DNA of 64,000 bases, from contig NC_053392.1 in the NCBI RefSeq assembly GCF_905171765.1, forward strand, positions 407,754,565 through 407,818,564, written 5' to 3'. The translations under genes and the position numbers were made by a program. The notes under the pieces were generated by a model. That model saw only the letters and a program-made list of their open reading frames with translations. It was not told where the DNA came from and did no database searches. This document shows, piece after piece, positions 49,042-61,195 of the stretch (position 1 is its first letter; every line of letters begins with the position of its first letter). The DNA is from Bufo bufo. Taxonomy: Eukaryota; Chordata; Amphibia; Anura; Bufonidae.

Positions 49042-50630
49042 ATGAGTGCAGCTGGTAGTGAAGCGGGTAGTGATGTTGCAACAGGAGATAGTCCATCTAG
49101 CCCAGAGCAGTTAATCCATAACATTGTTGAATATGTCAATTCACATTTAAATTTGGATTATGATGTGGCTGCATGGATAAGTGAGTTGCAGGCAGAAGCC
49201 AAGAGAGAATGTGTGGATGTATGGACATCACTTGGCACAGTCAGGAGACATCTAACTTATCTTGATGTGCTTAAAAATATCGACAGTAAAAACCAACACC
49301 TCTTAAAGATGTTGCCATCAATTCTGTATGCATTATTAGAGGTCAGCATTTTCTCAGAGAGTAGACCTGTGCATATAATGAAAATGCAAACATATGTGTC
49401 CCATACGGAGGAAAGATTAGAATCTGCAAAGGCATAGATCGAAGACTTAAAATGCGAGCTCGATCACAGCCATGCTGCCTATCACAAATTAAAAAGTGAG
49501 GCAGAGGAGCTGCACATCCATTATAGCAGTCTGCAGCAAACAAACAAACTAAGCCAAACTGTAGCTAATGTTGAAAGTGTTCTGTCTGATCATGAAGGAT
49601 CTCCAGACCCTCCAGTTCTCACACCCCAAAATGCAGATATGTCATTATCACGTGCTCTTAAAGTGCAATCTGAGACCCTAAGCGACCCAAGGGTGATGGC
49701 ATGATTACACAGGAGGCCTTAACCCAATTAAGTCAGGCGTTTCAAGCTGCAACTGCCTTACTAGACGCTAGACACGCAAAAGGCCACAGAAGTGCCCCTC
49801 CACATCCTCCTCTAGAGAGGAATGTTAGGGTTAAGTCACCTGTGCCAAGTGGGTCTGATGGAAGTGAGCAGAGCGTGAGTGATTGTGACAGTGATGTGAG
49901 AAAGCGTGTGATCCATTCCCTACCACGCAGGCATAAGATTGCCGATCAGGGGGATGAGAGTTTCAGATGACCAACATATGCTGAGGTGGTCTCTAGAAAG
50001 AAAAATACTCAGTGTTCAGAAAAGGATCAGAGCTCAAGTATCATTAAGTTTCTAAATGTCACTCTGCCCAAATTCTTTAAAAAGGGTTCTTCTGAAATTG
50101 CCAATCACTTAGAACTGTACCAGTCCACCATGGATTCTTTAAAATTGTATTCTGATGGGGACCGGATCAGATTCCTACCATAGGCATTTGATGGTAAATA
50201 TCGCCACTACTTTCTTTTATTTAGGTAGAGGGGAATTCAGTAAGGCAGGATGTTTTGCACAAGGTCAAATTAGAATTCGGCCCTTACTGTACTGTGACTG
50301 CTGCAAAACATGAGATCTATAAACTCACATGTAGACCCAGAGTCCCCGGGAATTCCTCCCTATCCTTAAAAATGCCTATGGGTTGGCGTATAGATCCCCA
50401 AACTGGGAGTCTGAGGCGTTTAAACAACTGTTTTATGATGCAATGCCCATGCAAATTAAGCTTGGCTAGAGATCTTGATCTTAAAGCTCCCTTGGACAGG
50501 TTGGTGACGGCTGCCACCTCACTGTATAATATCAGTGAATGCCATGCTACAGGTGAGAGAAGATATAAAAAGTCCCCAGAACAAAAACGTAGCAGAAGCT
50601 ATGGTAAACCCTAGCTTCAAATTTGAAATG
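49042..50630 (+). pseudogene. ERV gag-like region (broken)
   Basis: The first frame starts MSAAGSEAGSDVATGD and is helical and acidic, reaching a TAG at 49437. Related coding continues in other frames at 49701-49970 (charged, proline-rich), 49986-50183 and 50255-50614 (capsid-like helices). No zinc knuckle was identified. It has been assigned to gag by position and composition only. Confidence 0.65.
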
Positions 50631-50942
50631 CAGCCACGTAAGTACCCTCAATCTACAGGACCTGTCCAACAAACCCAGCGATAACAGGTAGGACCCAAGC
50701 AAACAAAACCTCAGAGCCCCAATGGGGACCCAATATTACAGTAGGGGTGCCCAGGGATACAGGCGCTGGAATAACAGGCCCAGATAACAGAAGGAGAGTA
50801 GACCTGAACCCCCTACTTCACCTAGAAGTCGGTCACCCACTTTTAATAAGGGCACACCACAAGTCCAAACTGTGCGCAAACCAAACAGTCGATTGGATCA
50901 GTCTTTTTTAGGGGCAACTGCAGGACCCAGCTCAGCCACATA

Positions 50943-51540
50943 ATGCAGGCAGAGCGGGGTCAGAGCCCAGGCCGGTGCAAGGCTACCGAGATGGTTGTAA
51001 AAGAATCTAATGTGATTTCTAATCCTATTTTGCCTTGCAGCGTTCTTGACCCTAAAACTGAGACGAAAGAGGAGATGTCTAACATGTTGTCTATATTACA
51101 GTCTAATCATGATGATTCCTGCACTAATGTGTCTTCTCCAGTGAGTAATCCTATCATCTCAGCGTCAATCTGCAAGCTGCCGTCTGTAAGCTGTGATGTG
51201 ATCCAGTTTTCCCCAAAGGTGGGGGCTGCTGCCGCCACGAGCAACAAGAATTCCAAGAATTCACCACCGGTTGCGACACTGCAGAAAGGTAAAATCCTTA
51301 ACAAGTGTCAAATAAATGATCACCCTGATTTCTTATGTGATTTATTTCAGATTGAAGGCCGATATTTTCTTGATTCTTATCTCCTAGATGAACTTATCAG
51401 GCTAATCAGGGGTTTACTTGACACAGAATCACAAGCCACTATATTGTCATATAGTTATTTCCAACAGGTATTGGATGTGACAGCAAAGAAGCCAAGATTG
51501 AAATCATTGATGGCTCTTTGATAAGTGTCGGCGGAGACAC
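50943..51540 (+). pseudogene. ERV protease-like region with altered active site
   Basis: A 192-codon frame ends with a segment that looks like the start of a retroviral aspartic protease: LLDTESQATILSYSYF near 51414-51460. The catalytic D-T/S-G triad reads D-T-E, so the glycine is lost. The upstream part is low-complexity and probably a gag-pro linker. Sequence after about 51540 jumps to the end of integrase. Confidence 0.65.
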
Positions 51541-51558
51541 TTTGCGGCTCACCAATAC

Positions 51559-51918
51559 ATGGAGAACCTACGCAAGCACCTTCAGCATGCTTTTGCATTT
51601 GCCCAGAAGAATCTGGAGAAAGCAGCCGTGAGCGCCAAAACCTACTATGATCTGAAGACTACTCAAAAGGAGTACCAGATTTCCGATCAGGTTTATCTCT
51701 ATAACTTCGCCCGGGATCAGGTGAAGAAAGGGAAGTTCCTGCCTTCCTGGAAGGGACCCTATGTCATTATTTACAAATTGTCACCTGTGGTCTACAAGAT
51801 CAAAATTCCTAAGGGGGATGAATTTAGAGAGAAATGGGTGCATATTATTCTGTTACGTGTTTGTCATCCTAGGTCACAAATTTGCCAAATGGAAGGATTG
51901 CCGGATGATGAGGAGTAA
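51559..51918 (+). pseudogene. ERV integrase C-terminal fragment
   Basis: The 119-codon frame includes QVYLYNFARDQVKKGKFLPS, then WKGPYVIIYKLSPVVYKIKI. This is the SH3-like DNA-binding C-terminal domain of retroviral or Gypsy integrases. No catalytic core precedes it; RT, RNase H and the core are deleted between about 51530 and 51560. Confidence 0.8.
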
Positions 51919-52154
51919 AGAGATATCAAGATTCCAGACGGAAACCAAGGATTGGTATAGTATGAACATACAAATGTACTAACCTATCCTCATGTATTTT
52001 CCTCTGTAACTAATTATCTCTTGACTCACTTTTGAATCGAGAACTTGCTCTTTTCAAGAAAAGAAACTATGCCAAATCAAAGATTTATGGTAGTATGAAC
52101 TCTTTTCTTGCAGGAGTGAAAAAAAAAAAAAAGTGGAAGATGTATGTACTTATA

Positions 52155-53204
52155 CACTCACCTAAAGAATTATTAGGAACACCTGTTCTATTTCTCATTA
52201 ATGCAATTATCTAGTCAACCAATCACATGGCAGTTGCTTCAATGCATTTAGGGGTGTGGTCCTGGTCAAGACAATCTCCTGAACTCCAAACTGAATGTCA
52301 GAATGGGAAAGAAATGTGATTTAAGCAATTTTGAGCGTGGCATGGTTGTTGGTGCCAGACAGGCCGGTCTGAGTATTTCACAATCTGCTCAGTTACTGGG
52401 ATTTTCACGCACAACCATTTCTAGGGTTTACAAAGAATGGTGTGAAAAGGGAAAAACATCCAGTATGCGGCAGTCCTGTGGGCAAAAATGCCTTGTGGAT
52501 GCTAGAGGTCAGAGGAGAATGGGCCGACTGATTCAAGCTGATAGAAGAGCAATGTTGACTGAAATAACCACTCGTTACAACCGAGGTATGCAACAATGCA
52601 TTTGTGAAGCCACAACACGCACAACCTTGAGGCGGATGGGCTACAACAGCAGAAGACCCCACCGGGTACCACTCATCTCCACTACAAATAGGAAAAAGAG
52701 GCTACAATTTGCACGAGCTCACCAAAATTGGACTGTTGAAGACTGGAAAAATGTTGCCTGGTCTGATGAGTCTCGATTTCTGTTGAGACATTCAAATGGT
52801 AGAGTCCGAATTTGGCGTAAACAGAATGAGAACATGTATCCATCCTCTGATGGCTACTTCCAGCAGGATAATGCACCATGTCACAAAGCTCGAATCATTT
52901 CAAATTGGTTTCTTGAACATGACAATGAGTTCACTGTACTAAAATGGCCCCCACAGTCACCAGATCTCAACCCAATAGAGCATCTTTGGGATGTGGTGGA
53001 ACGGGATCTTCGTGCCCTGGATGTGCATCCCTCAAATCTCCATCAACTGCAAGATGCTATCCTATCAATATGGGCCAACATTTCTAAAGAATGCTATCAG
53101 CACCTTGTTGAATCAATGCCACGTAGAATTAAGGCAGTTCTGAAGGCAAAAGGGGGTCCAACACCGTATTAGTATGGTGTTCCTAATAATTCTTTAGGTG
53201 AGTG
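52155..53204 (+). mobile_element. Tc1-C: Tc1-like transposon with perfect terminal repeats
   Basis: The two ends, CACTCACCTAAAGAATTATT and complement, are identical over at least 29 bases. They are flanked by TA (52153-52154 and 53205-53206). It is inserted in the ERV between integrase and env remnants. Confidence 0.92.
52303..53172 (+). CDS. Tc1-C transposase, open but internally shortened
   Basis: The 289-codon frame is uninterrupted: N-terminal helix-turn-helix (RQAGLSISQSAQLLGFSRTT), first aspartate in WSDESRF, second in FQQDNAPCH, and glutamate in DLNPIEHLWDVV. Tc1 transposases are usually about 340 residues. The shortfall lies between RIWRKQNENM and YPSSDGYF, inside the catalytic fold. 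The missing block is in frame, so the protein could be made but is probably inactive as an enzyme. It could still bind its termini. Confidence 0.85.
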   Translation: MGKKCDLSNFERGMVVGARQAGLSISQSAQLLGFSRTTISRVYKEWCEKGKTSSMRQSCGQKCLVDARGQRRMGRLIQADRRAMLTEITTRYNRGMQQCICEATTRTTLRRMGYNSRRPHRVPLISTTNRKKRLQFARAHQNWTVEDWKNVAWSDESRFLLRHSNGRVRIWRKQNENMYPSSDGYFQQDNAPCHKARIISNWFLEHDNEFTVLKWPPQSPDLNPIEHLWDVVERDLRALDVHPSNLHQLQDAILSIWANISKECYQHLVESMPRRIKAVLKAKGGPTPY

Positions 53205-53235
53205 TATATGTCATACAATATATTACAGGCGCAAG

Positions 53236-54036
53236 ATGGCGTTGAGGGTTGTTGCCGTTATCGACATCGTCCTAATCTTGGGGAAGGAGTTCCAGGCCGA
53301 GCCAATTGCTGTAGCGGGCCCTTCATCTGGGATCATGCTGCAGGATACCACGGGATTCATCTTGACGAATAAGAGAGTTCTATCCCAAAAGATCTACATC
53401 AGTTTGGATCCACGTGTCTTCGTCGAAAGACAGTTCAACATTTCCGAGATTTTGTCTTCGGAGATAAAGATGTGGTGTCAAATGCACATCGGCTATTCCC
53501 AAGAAAGGATCACGCAGATCCTGGAACAGACATGGAAAACCATGACCAGAGAACAGTTTTCAACAAGTCGACGAGCAAAGCGGTTCATTTCTGCAATTGC
53601 AGCCGCCATAATCTTTGGTGTAGTGGGCACTGTCATTGCCACCGGTGTATCAGTTGTTAATTCACTCTCAAATAAGACATTGGAACTTGAGATCGGTTCA
53701 CTGAAAAGGAACCTGATGAGTATTCATGCAGAGATGGAAAATCAGAAGCAACATTCATCGGACTTATATTCCGTTATGGAGGACACTATCGTCACTACCA
53801 ACTTACACTCAAAGTTAATGACTCATTCAATATATCTTCGTGAGAGTAACAAACAGTTTAAACAAGAACTAATGTCTCTAAAGGATCCGTATGAAAAGCG
53901 TTTTTGGACATTCCAACATAACCCAATTTATTGCAATGGATTATATTGTAATGAAGGGGGATTTGTTGTGTCTTTTCATGAGTGTAAACAGTTATATCTA
54001 CTTATTTTAATTATAATGGGTATTCATTGCCTTTAA
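53236..54036 (+). pseudogene. ERV env-like frame, N- and C-terminally incomplete
   Basis: A 266-codon open frame starts MALRVVAVIDIVLILG, a possible signal peptide. Around residue 115 it has a basic RRAKR site followed by an alanine- and glycine-rich hydrophobic stretch. This is the layout of a furin site and fusion peptide at the SU/TM junction. A heptad-like segment follows. SU is far shorter than usual, no membrane anchor is evident, and the frame ends inside the 3' LTR. It is therefore a remnant and not a functional envelope. Confidence 0.7.
53953..53963 (+). promoter_or_regulatory. ERV polypurine tract
   Basis: GAAGGGGGA lies immediately before the TGTTGTG start of the 3' LTR. Retroviral plus-strand DNA synthesis starts from such tracts. 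Confidence 0.7.
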
Positions 54037-54167
54037 GAGCAATGTTGATTTATATTTACTATTTTGTATGGATTTTCATGTAGGCCGAAGTAAGTCCATG
54101 GGAAGATTACCGTGCCGTTCAAAGAGCTAGTGTTATTGTAACAATCTATTATATATTTAGACAGTTA

Positions 54168-55131
54168 GGCTGGGTTCACACGGGCTTTGCGGGAAAAGGT
54201 GCGGGTGCGTTGCGGGAACATGCACGATTTTTCCGCGCGAGTGCAAAACATTGTAATGCGTTTTGCACGCGCGTGAGAAAAATCGGCATGTTTGGTACCC
54301 AAACCCGAACTTCTTCACAGAAGTTCGGGTTTGGGATCAGGGTTGTGTAGATTGTATTATTTTCCCTTATAACATGGTTATAAGGGAAAATAATAGCATT
54401 CTTAATACAGAATGCATAGTATAATAGCACTGGAGGGGTTAAAAAAAAATAATTAATTTTTAACTCACCTTAATCCACTTGCTCGCGCAGCCGGCATCTC
54501 TTCTGTCTTCTTCTTTGCTGTGTACAGGAAAAGGACCTGTGGTGATGTCACTCCGGTCATCACATGGTCCATCACTTGATCCATCGCCATGGTAAAAGAT
54601 CGTGTGATGGACCATGTGATGACCGAAGTGACGTCACCACAGGTCCTTTTCCTGTACACAGCAAAGAAGAAGAAAGAAGAGATGCCGGCTGCGCGAGCAA
54701 GTGGATTAAGGTGAGTTAAATTTTTTTTAATTTTTTTTTAACCCCTCCAGCGCTATTGTACTATGCATTCTGTATTAAGAATGCTATTATTTTCCCTTAT
54801 AACCATGTTATAAGGGAAAATAATAATGATCGGGTCTCCCTCCCGATCGTCTCCTAGCAACCGTGCGTGAAAATCGCACCGCATCAGCACTTGCTTGTGG
54901 ATGCTTGCGATTTTCACTCAGCCCCATTCACTTCTATGGGGCCTGCGTTGCGTGATAAACGCTCAATATAGAGCATGCTGCAATTTTCACGCAACGCATA
55001 AGTGATACGTGAAAATCACAGCTCATGTGCACAGCCCCATAGAAATGAATGGGTCCGGATTCAGTGCGGGTCCAATGCGTTCACCTCCCGCATTGCACCC
55101 GCGTGGAAATCTCGCCCGTGTGAACTCAGCC
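54168..55131. mobile_element. Harbinger-like MITE (GGCTGGGTTCACACGGG family), 964 bp
   Basis: TTA flanks both sides (54165-54167 and 55132-55134). The intact 5' LTR shows the unoccupied site as ACAATTAGAAGATAC, proving insertion with a TTA duplication. The interior is a long inverted repeat centred near 54590, with GGTCCATCACATGATC-like words on both arms. Confidence 0.92.
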
Positions 55132-55830
55132 TTAGAAGATACACGGCACCTGCAGATTTAGATGCTTCATTGTATTTGTTATCTGAACAGTGTGAGAATT
55201 GTCTATATGTTCCTCAACTTATACATTCATGTATCAAAATTTGTCCATCGGCTCTAAGACAAGGCCTCCAGATGTCAGAGGTGTGTAGTATTGATAATAT
55301 CAGGCATGTATAAGTTAACCCTTAATGGTACATTGCTTATAGCTTATACAACAGTGCCACCTAGATATGAGCAGTTAATACTACACCAGTAGCAAAAGTG
55401 CATTCTGGGTAGTATTATGACGTCACATTCCTTATCAATGCACACACCCATCCAACAATGATTGGAAAGTTCCAAACTAGGAGGGTGTGTTCATTTCTTT
55501 AGTTTTGGGTTAAGAAAGCATATACCAAAAAGAGAAGAAAAAAAAAAAAGGACCGAAAGGAAAAACAAACAAAGAAAGAAAGGGAGATCTCTGGAGAAAG
55601 ATTTGGATTATCGGAAAAACTCTTGAGAGCTGACTGCCCCAATACTTTGCACATCACTTGACCCTTGGGTAATGTATATTTTTGTTTTATGTAGTATTGA
55701 TCTAAATTAATTGGCTTAATACTTAGCTAGATACCTGCTCATTTGCGGACGTGTAACGTTAGCTGCTACATCAATATTTTCGCTTGATTTCAGTTACGAT
55801 GCATATAACTGAATAAAGGGGATAATATAA

Positions 55831-56329
55831 GGCTACTTTCACACTAGCGTTCGGAGCGGATCCGTCTGATGTTTCATCAGACGGATCCGCTCCGATAATG
55901 CAGACGTTCGCATCCGTTCAGAACGGATCCGTCTGCATTAAAACTTTTTAAAATTTTCTAAGTATGAAAGTAGCCTGAGCGGATCCGTTCAGACTTTACA
56001 TTGAAAGTCAATGGGGAACGGATCCGCTTGAAGATTGAGCCATATGGTGTCATCTTCAAGCGGATCCGTCCCCATTGACTTACATTGTAAGTCTGGACGG
56101 ATCCGCTCGCCTCCGCACGGCCAGGCGGACACCCGAACGCTGCAAGCAGCGCTCAGGTGTCCGCTCACTGAGCGGAGCGGAGGCTGAGCGCTGGCAGGCG
56201 GATGCATTCTCAGTGGATCCGCCTCCACTGAGAATGCATTGGGGCCAGACGGATGCGTTCGGGGCCGCTCGTAAGCCCCTTCAAACGGAGCGCACGAGCG
56301 GACACCCGAACGCTAGTGTGAAAGTAGCC
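55831..56329. mobile_element. Harbinger-like MITE (GGCTACTTTCACAC family), 499 bp
   Basis: Terminal repeats GGCTACTTTCACACTAGCG and complement bracket GGATCCG-rich DNA. The 5' LTR has the unoccupied sequence GATAATATTGGAGAAAC. Flanks are TAA and TTA, not identical, so one changed after insertion. It has the same length as the family member at 25998. Confidence 0.87.
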
Positions 56330-56368
56330 TTAGAGAAACTCTCTGTTGGGAATCTTTATATTCTTTAG

Positions 56369-56938
56369 TGTGCACAGAGCACAGAGCAGCAGGGAGATGT
56401 GTGAGATCCTATTCACCCTAATAGAGCTCTATCAGGGTGAATAGCACAAGGGATGAAAAGATCCAGGTTCTAGTCCCTAAGGGAAGAAATGGTTATTAAA
56501 TAAAAAGTTTAAAAAAACTAAAGAAAACACCAAGATACTAAAAGTTTAAATGGCCCCTTCCCAGTTTTACATATAAAATTTACAAACAATAAAGAACATA
56601 TTACATATCGCCACGTCCCAAAAAGTCTGAGCTATTAAAACATTAAAAAATATTTCCGCTCGGTGAAGGCCGTAACAGAAAAAAAAACTCTGAACCACGC
56701 AATTCACCATTTTTAGTCACCTTGTTCCCCAGAAAATGTCCCTGGATGTGAGAGGCATGTGGTGCTGTTTTCTCCTATATGTAGTGCACCTGCGTCTCAT
56801 CTTCTCAAAGTCCTTTTTTTTTATTATATGCATTTTAAATTTGGCGACTAAAAAATGTAATTTGGCTCCTAAATTATTTAGTTTAGTAGCCAATGGCTCC
56901 TGGTCATTTTTTTTTGTCTGGAGCACTGAATATTCTTG
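56369..56938. repeat. Foreign segment replacing about 220 bp of the ERV 3' LTR
   Basis: The 5' LTR has about 220 bp (46246-46437) where this copy has about 570 bp of different DNA. The first 110 bases are the reverse complement of 41995-42105 from the hAT element. The remainder resembles the AT-rich dispersed family and the GGCTCCTA-type repeat near 805. It arose by insertion plus deletion, or by recombination. Confidence 0.65.
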
Positions 56939-57240
56939 AGTTGGTTGAGTAGTTTGTTGGCACCATATAGTGGCAAATTCTGGGTACTGCATATCATTGT
57001 ATATTAATGAAATTTACGTTGATTAATTATTTATTGTATTTTAAACTATTGTATAATAAACCATTTATATTTTTGCATAGACGCTTGTACCCTGTTTTAC
57101 TGATTGCACAAAATAATCAGGTTCTCGATTGAACTCTTTTTGAGATGTTTATGTCCATCTCGCGGATCAATATCATTTGCATTGTTTTTATTTTGATCAG
57201 TTAATTTTTTTTTTTATATATATATATATATCTATATATA

Positions 57241-58215
57241 CATAGCCTAGTTTAATTTAGTGTCTTTACCAAGTGGAAGATTCTTCTGGGATCTTTAATA
57301 CAGACCCCAGACCAGATCACCTAAATGAATAATGAAGGGTCTGGTCTGGCATCTGTATTATGGGAGGTCTGGTCTTTGGTGTGTATTAAGGGGGAGTTTG
57401 GCTTGGGGTTTGTAATTATTTATGCAATCGGATCTGGGATCTGTATTCAGGGGAATCTCTTCTGAGTTCTATATTTATTTTGAAGATATATATGGGGCTT
57501 GACTCCAATTTCTGCTATTTTTTGGGGGGATTGTTGTAATGCTTTTTGTGTTTCGTTTTCATTGTGTGATAACGTGACAGTTTTGCTTTATTTTGCAGGT
57601 TAGCGCGATTACCAATTTTATATGGTTTGTTTAGCTACTTTTAAAAATAAAAAACTTCTCAGCTGTGTGTAATGCCGCTGGCACCTACACTTCTGGGTGG
57701 ACTAAGACTCCGGCATCACACACTGATTAGGATTGCAGCTGCAGGAAGGCTCTGGCTGTAAGTATTCTCCACCGTCACCAATGAGCACCTGTAAGCAAAT
57801 ATAAGCAATAGAGCATCAGCAAAATCACGCATTCCTATTGGAAGGGGTGATTTGCTTGAACACACTGCCACTGACTATTTACAGTTATATTTACAAGAAA
57901 TCATATTGGTGGCACAGCAGCATGAGTAGACATGGCTATCTCTTCTAGCCCTGTCAATCAAAGCGGAGGAGGAGTGCATTGAGCACTGAGGGGCATAGCA
58001 TTAGAGGTGCTCCAAGAGCTCCGTCCACCCTTCGTGCTACCTAATTTGCATAAAAATAAAAGTACACATCTCAGCAGCCATTTAAGATATATATATATAT
58101 ATATAATTTTACTCATCGTGCTCAACCCTACCAGGCAATATGCCTGGTTTAAAAGGCTTGATCATGCTAAAATATGCTCTTTAAAACAATTTATATTTAA
58201 ATAAAGAAATCTTAC
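57241..58215. other. PDE10A intron sequence, no call
   Basis: It includes several diverged GGGTCTGGTCTGG and GGGATCTGTATT words near 57290-57470 and a short (AT)n at 58088. No exon or transposon protein was recognised. The ORF at 58007-58204 is not supported. Confidence 0.45.
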
Positions 58216-58299
58216 CAAGTTTGTCCACAAGACTGATGTATCATGTACACATAAATCGCTGGCCAAAGGTCCTCAAAGGGCGTAATGTCAAAGTGATAT
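58216..58299 (-). CDS. PDE10A: PDE10A exon between GAF-B and the catalytic domain
   Basis: This 84-bp exon encodes YHFDITPFEDLWPAIYVYM and then IHQSCGQT, with split codons at both ends: TT|A for leucine and TG|C for cysteine. The acceptor is TCATTTAG and the donor GTAAGA. It matches the remembered linker of vertebrate PDE10A preceding FELEKLC. It is too short to be found as an ORF. It sits at the 5' edge of the 40.5-kb intron. Confidence 0.94.
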
Positions 58300-59924
58300 C
58301 TAAATGATACAAGACACAATCATTACATTACACAAATGTTGTGCAATAATCTAGACATCTTTGTTGCTCCTGCAGCTGTAGAATATGTCAGTGATACAAT
58401 AAGAAATAGCGATTTGAATATATGGATTGTAACTGACTTTTTGCAACAAGGGAAGGTTTAAAAAAACAGGATAAAAGATCGAATTATCTGAAGAAAGAGG
58501 AATGCCAACATGGAAAGCTTCTCACCAGGATACTGTGTTATTAAAGATTTTGTATGGCAAACCAACCATAAACCTTCAAAACACATGAAAAGCAGCACTA
58601 TAAGTGAGCATTCAAACAACCACTAAACATTTGCTGATTGGAAAAGAACCACCATGAAATAGGTGCCTTTTGTATACATAACTGCAGATAAAACCTTTAA
58701 AAGGAGGCTGTCCCACCTGCCCATATGCCATATAAAAGCATATGAACTTCATAAAAGGGTGTTATGCTTAGCAACATTTTCTATATGAGCCAATCTGCTG
58801 GGCAGCCATATTTCCTCTGCCATGTTTTCGGCAATACACAGTCAGGTGTATCTGCATCAGCCATTTGCTGACAGTCTTGGAAGCCTGACACAGTTTAAGG
58901 GTACATTCAGACAACCCTATGAGTTTTGCAGACCGCAAAACACGGATACTGGTCATTTACGTTCTGCCAGCCCTATAATAAAAATGCCTATTCTTGTCCG
59001 CAATTGCGGACAAGAATAGGACATGCTGTATTGTTTTTTTGCGGAACGGAAGTACGGATGCAGACAACACATGGTGTGCTGTGCGCATCTTTTGCGGCCC
59101 CATTGAAATGAATGGGTCTGCATCCAATTGTGGAACGGCAACCTAAAGCAACCTGTCATGTTGAAAGCAGTGTTTGATCTGCAGGCATCTTGTTGAATGC
59201 CAGGAGGAGCTGAGTATACGTATCAACTGACTGCCTTCCATGCTTGACAGTGCTCTGTCAATCAGTAAGTAGGATGATTTTCATGACTACTGAGTATAGA
59301 AAGGGCAAGGATTTCAAGGAATTACAAGTTACACTGAATCTTTTACTATTAGACCTATATATCAACCTGTCAAAAACCCATGCTCTATGATGTAATGCTG
59401 GAAGATCAAACAGTTTATTCAATGACAGGCTCCCCTTAAAAGAGTTTTCTGTACTGAGGCAACTTCTTCAAGTAGAAACACAGTAAAAACGCAAAGAACA
59501 TAAATCCTCAAGCTATTTAAAGTTCAAAAAATACTATGGTAATTTATCATGAGGGGAACATTTGAAGTCAGTTTGAATCTGTGTTGGAATACTTTATGGC
59601 ACATTTCTCAAATGTCGCATGTTACATGATAAATTTGTGTTATCCTTAAATCTAACACTTTTGTCTAGAAAAGCTACTCCAGTTTTTCTACTCCACCCTC
59701 CTACTAGACTGAGATTGTGACTTTTTAAAGAAGTCTCAGTGATAAATCTGGAATGAAACTCATTAACATAGCTAACCATGGCCATTTTCCCAGCCATATT
59801 TCTAAAATACAAAAAGCTAAGTTTTTGCGCAAGTGAGCCCAAAAAGTTGTAAAAGCCCCCTTCTGAAGCCAGAATTCTGGAGTCAGGGCCTATATCTATA
59901 AACTTATGTTTACACTTTACTCAC
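58300..59924. other. PDE10A intron with one MITE-like repeat
   Basis: At about 58900-59150 a repeat begins GGGTACATTCAGACAACC and holds a short perfect hairpin (TTCTTGTCCGCAATTGCGGACAAGAA, split around its centre at about 59004) and an ATTGAAATGAATGGG segment. It resembles the other hydrogen-bond-rich MITEs here, but its ends were not resolved. The rest carries no call. Confidence 0.5.
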
Positions 59925-60067
59925 AATTCAATCTCTTTACAAAGAGGTGCTGGAAGGGTACAGTTCTTGAGGTTCTGCCATTCTTCTGAAGTGCAGATGC
60001 TGTGATAAGACAGTTTCTCTAAAGTCACACGGTAAATGCATTCAGAGTGGCGTATTCGATGGTACAT
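59925..60067 (-). CDS. PDE10A: PDE10A exon following GAF-B
   Basis: This 143-bp exon encodes [20 protein letters not shown] and continues to PLCKEIE, ending with TT of a split leucine codon. The acceptor is ATTTTAG and the donor GTGAGT. It starts in phase 0 directly after the ALALHCAN end of the previous exon. The alpha-helical linker joins the GAF tandem to the catalytic domain. Confidence 0.95.
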
Positions 60068-60315
60068 CTAAAATACAGAACATGGGAAAGAAAGAATACA
60101 ATAAAACAAAATGACAAAATAACCATGGTGGCTTTTTGCATGAAGGTACAAAACAAAGTTCTCACTTCAGAGACAAGATGATCACAATGTTTCAGCAAGT
60201 TTACTTTAGAATTAGCACCAATTTCTGTGTGACTTCTTCCACCATTTCAGTCACAAAGTCAAAAGAGTAAAATAATTAAATTAATTAAAATTTTGTAGAT
60301 TCAGAAGTAAATTCA

Positions 60316-61191
<876 letters not shown>

Positions 61192-61195
61192 TTAA

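Larger units (their letters stand above)
45325..57240 (+). mobile_element. Defective endogenous retrovirus
   Basis: The order is a 5' LTR starting TGTTGTG, a tRNA-Gln-type primer site, gag remnants, a protease remnant, the integrase C-terminus, an env-like frame, a purine tract and a 3' LTR starting TGTTGTG. Reverse transcriptase, RNase H and the integrase core are absent. Both LTRs and the internal region carry later insertions. The 3' end of the second LTR and the host target duplication could not be fixed. The genus is uncertain. Confidence 0.82.
53964..57240 (+). repeat. ERV 3' LTR with two MITEs and a replaced segment
   Basis: It aligns with the 5' LTR in blocks 53964-54167, 55132-55830, 56330-56368 and 56939-57210. 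The gaps are insertions at 54168-55131 and 55831-56329 and a replacement at 56369-56938. The end lies in AT-rich sequence near 57240 and is approximate. Confidence 0.82.
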
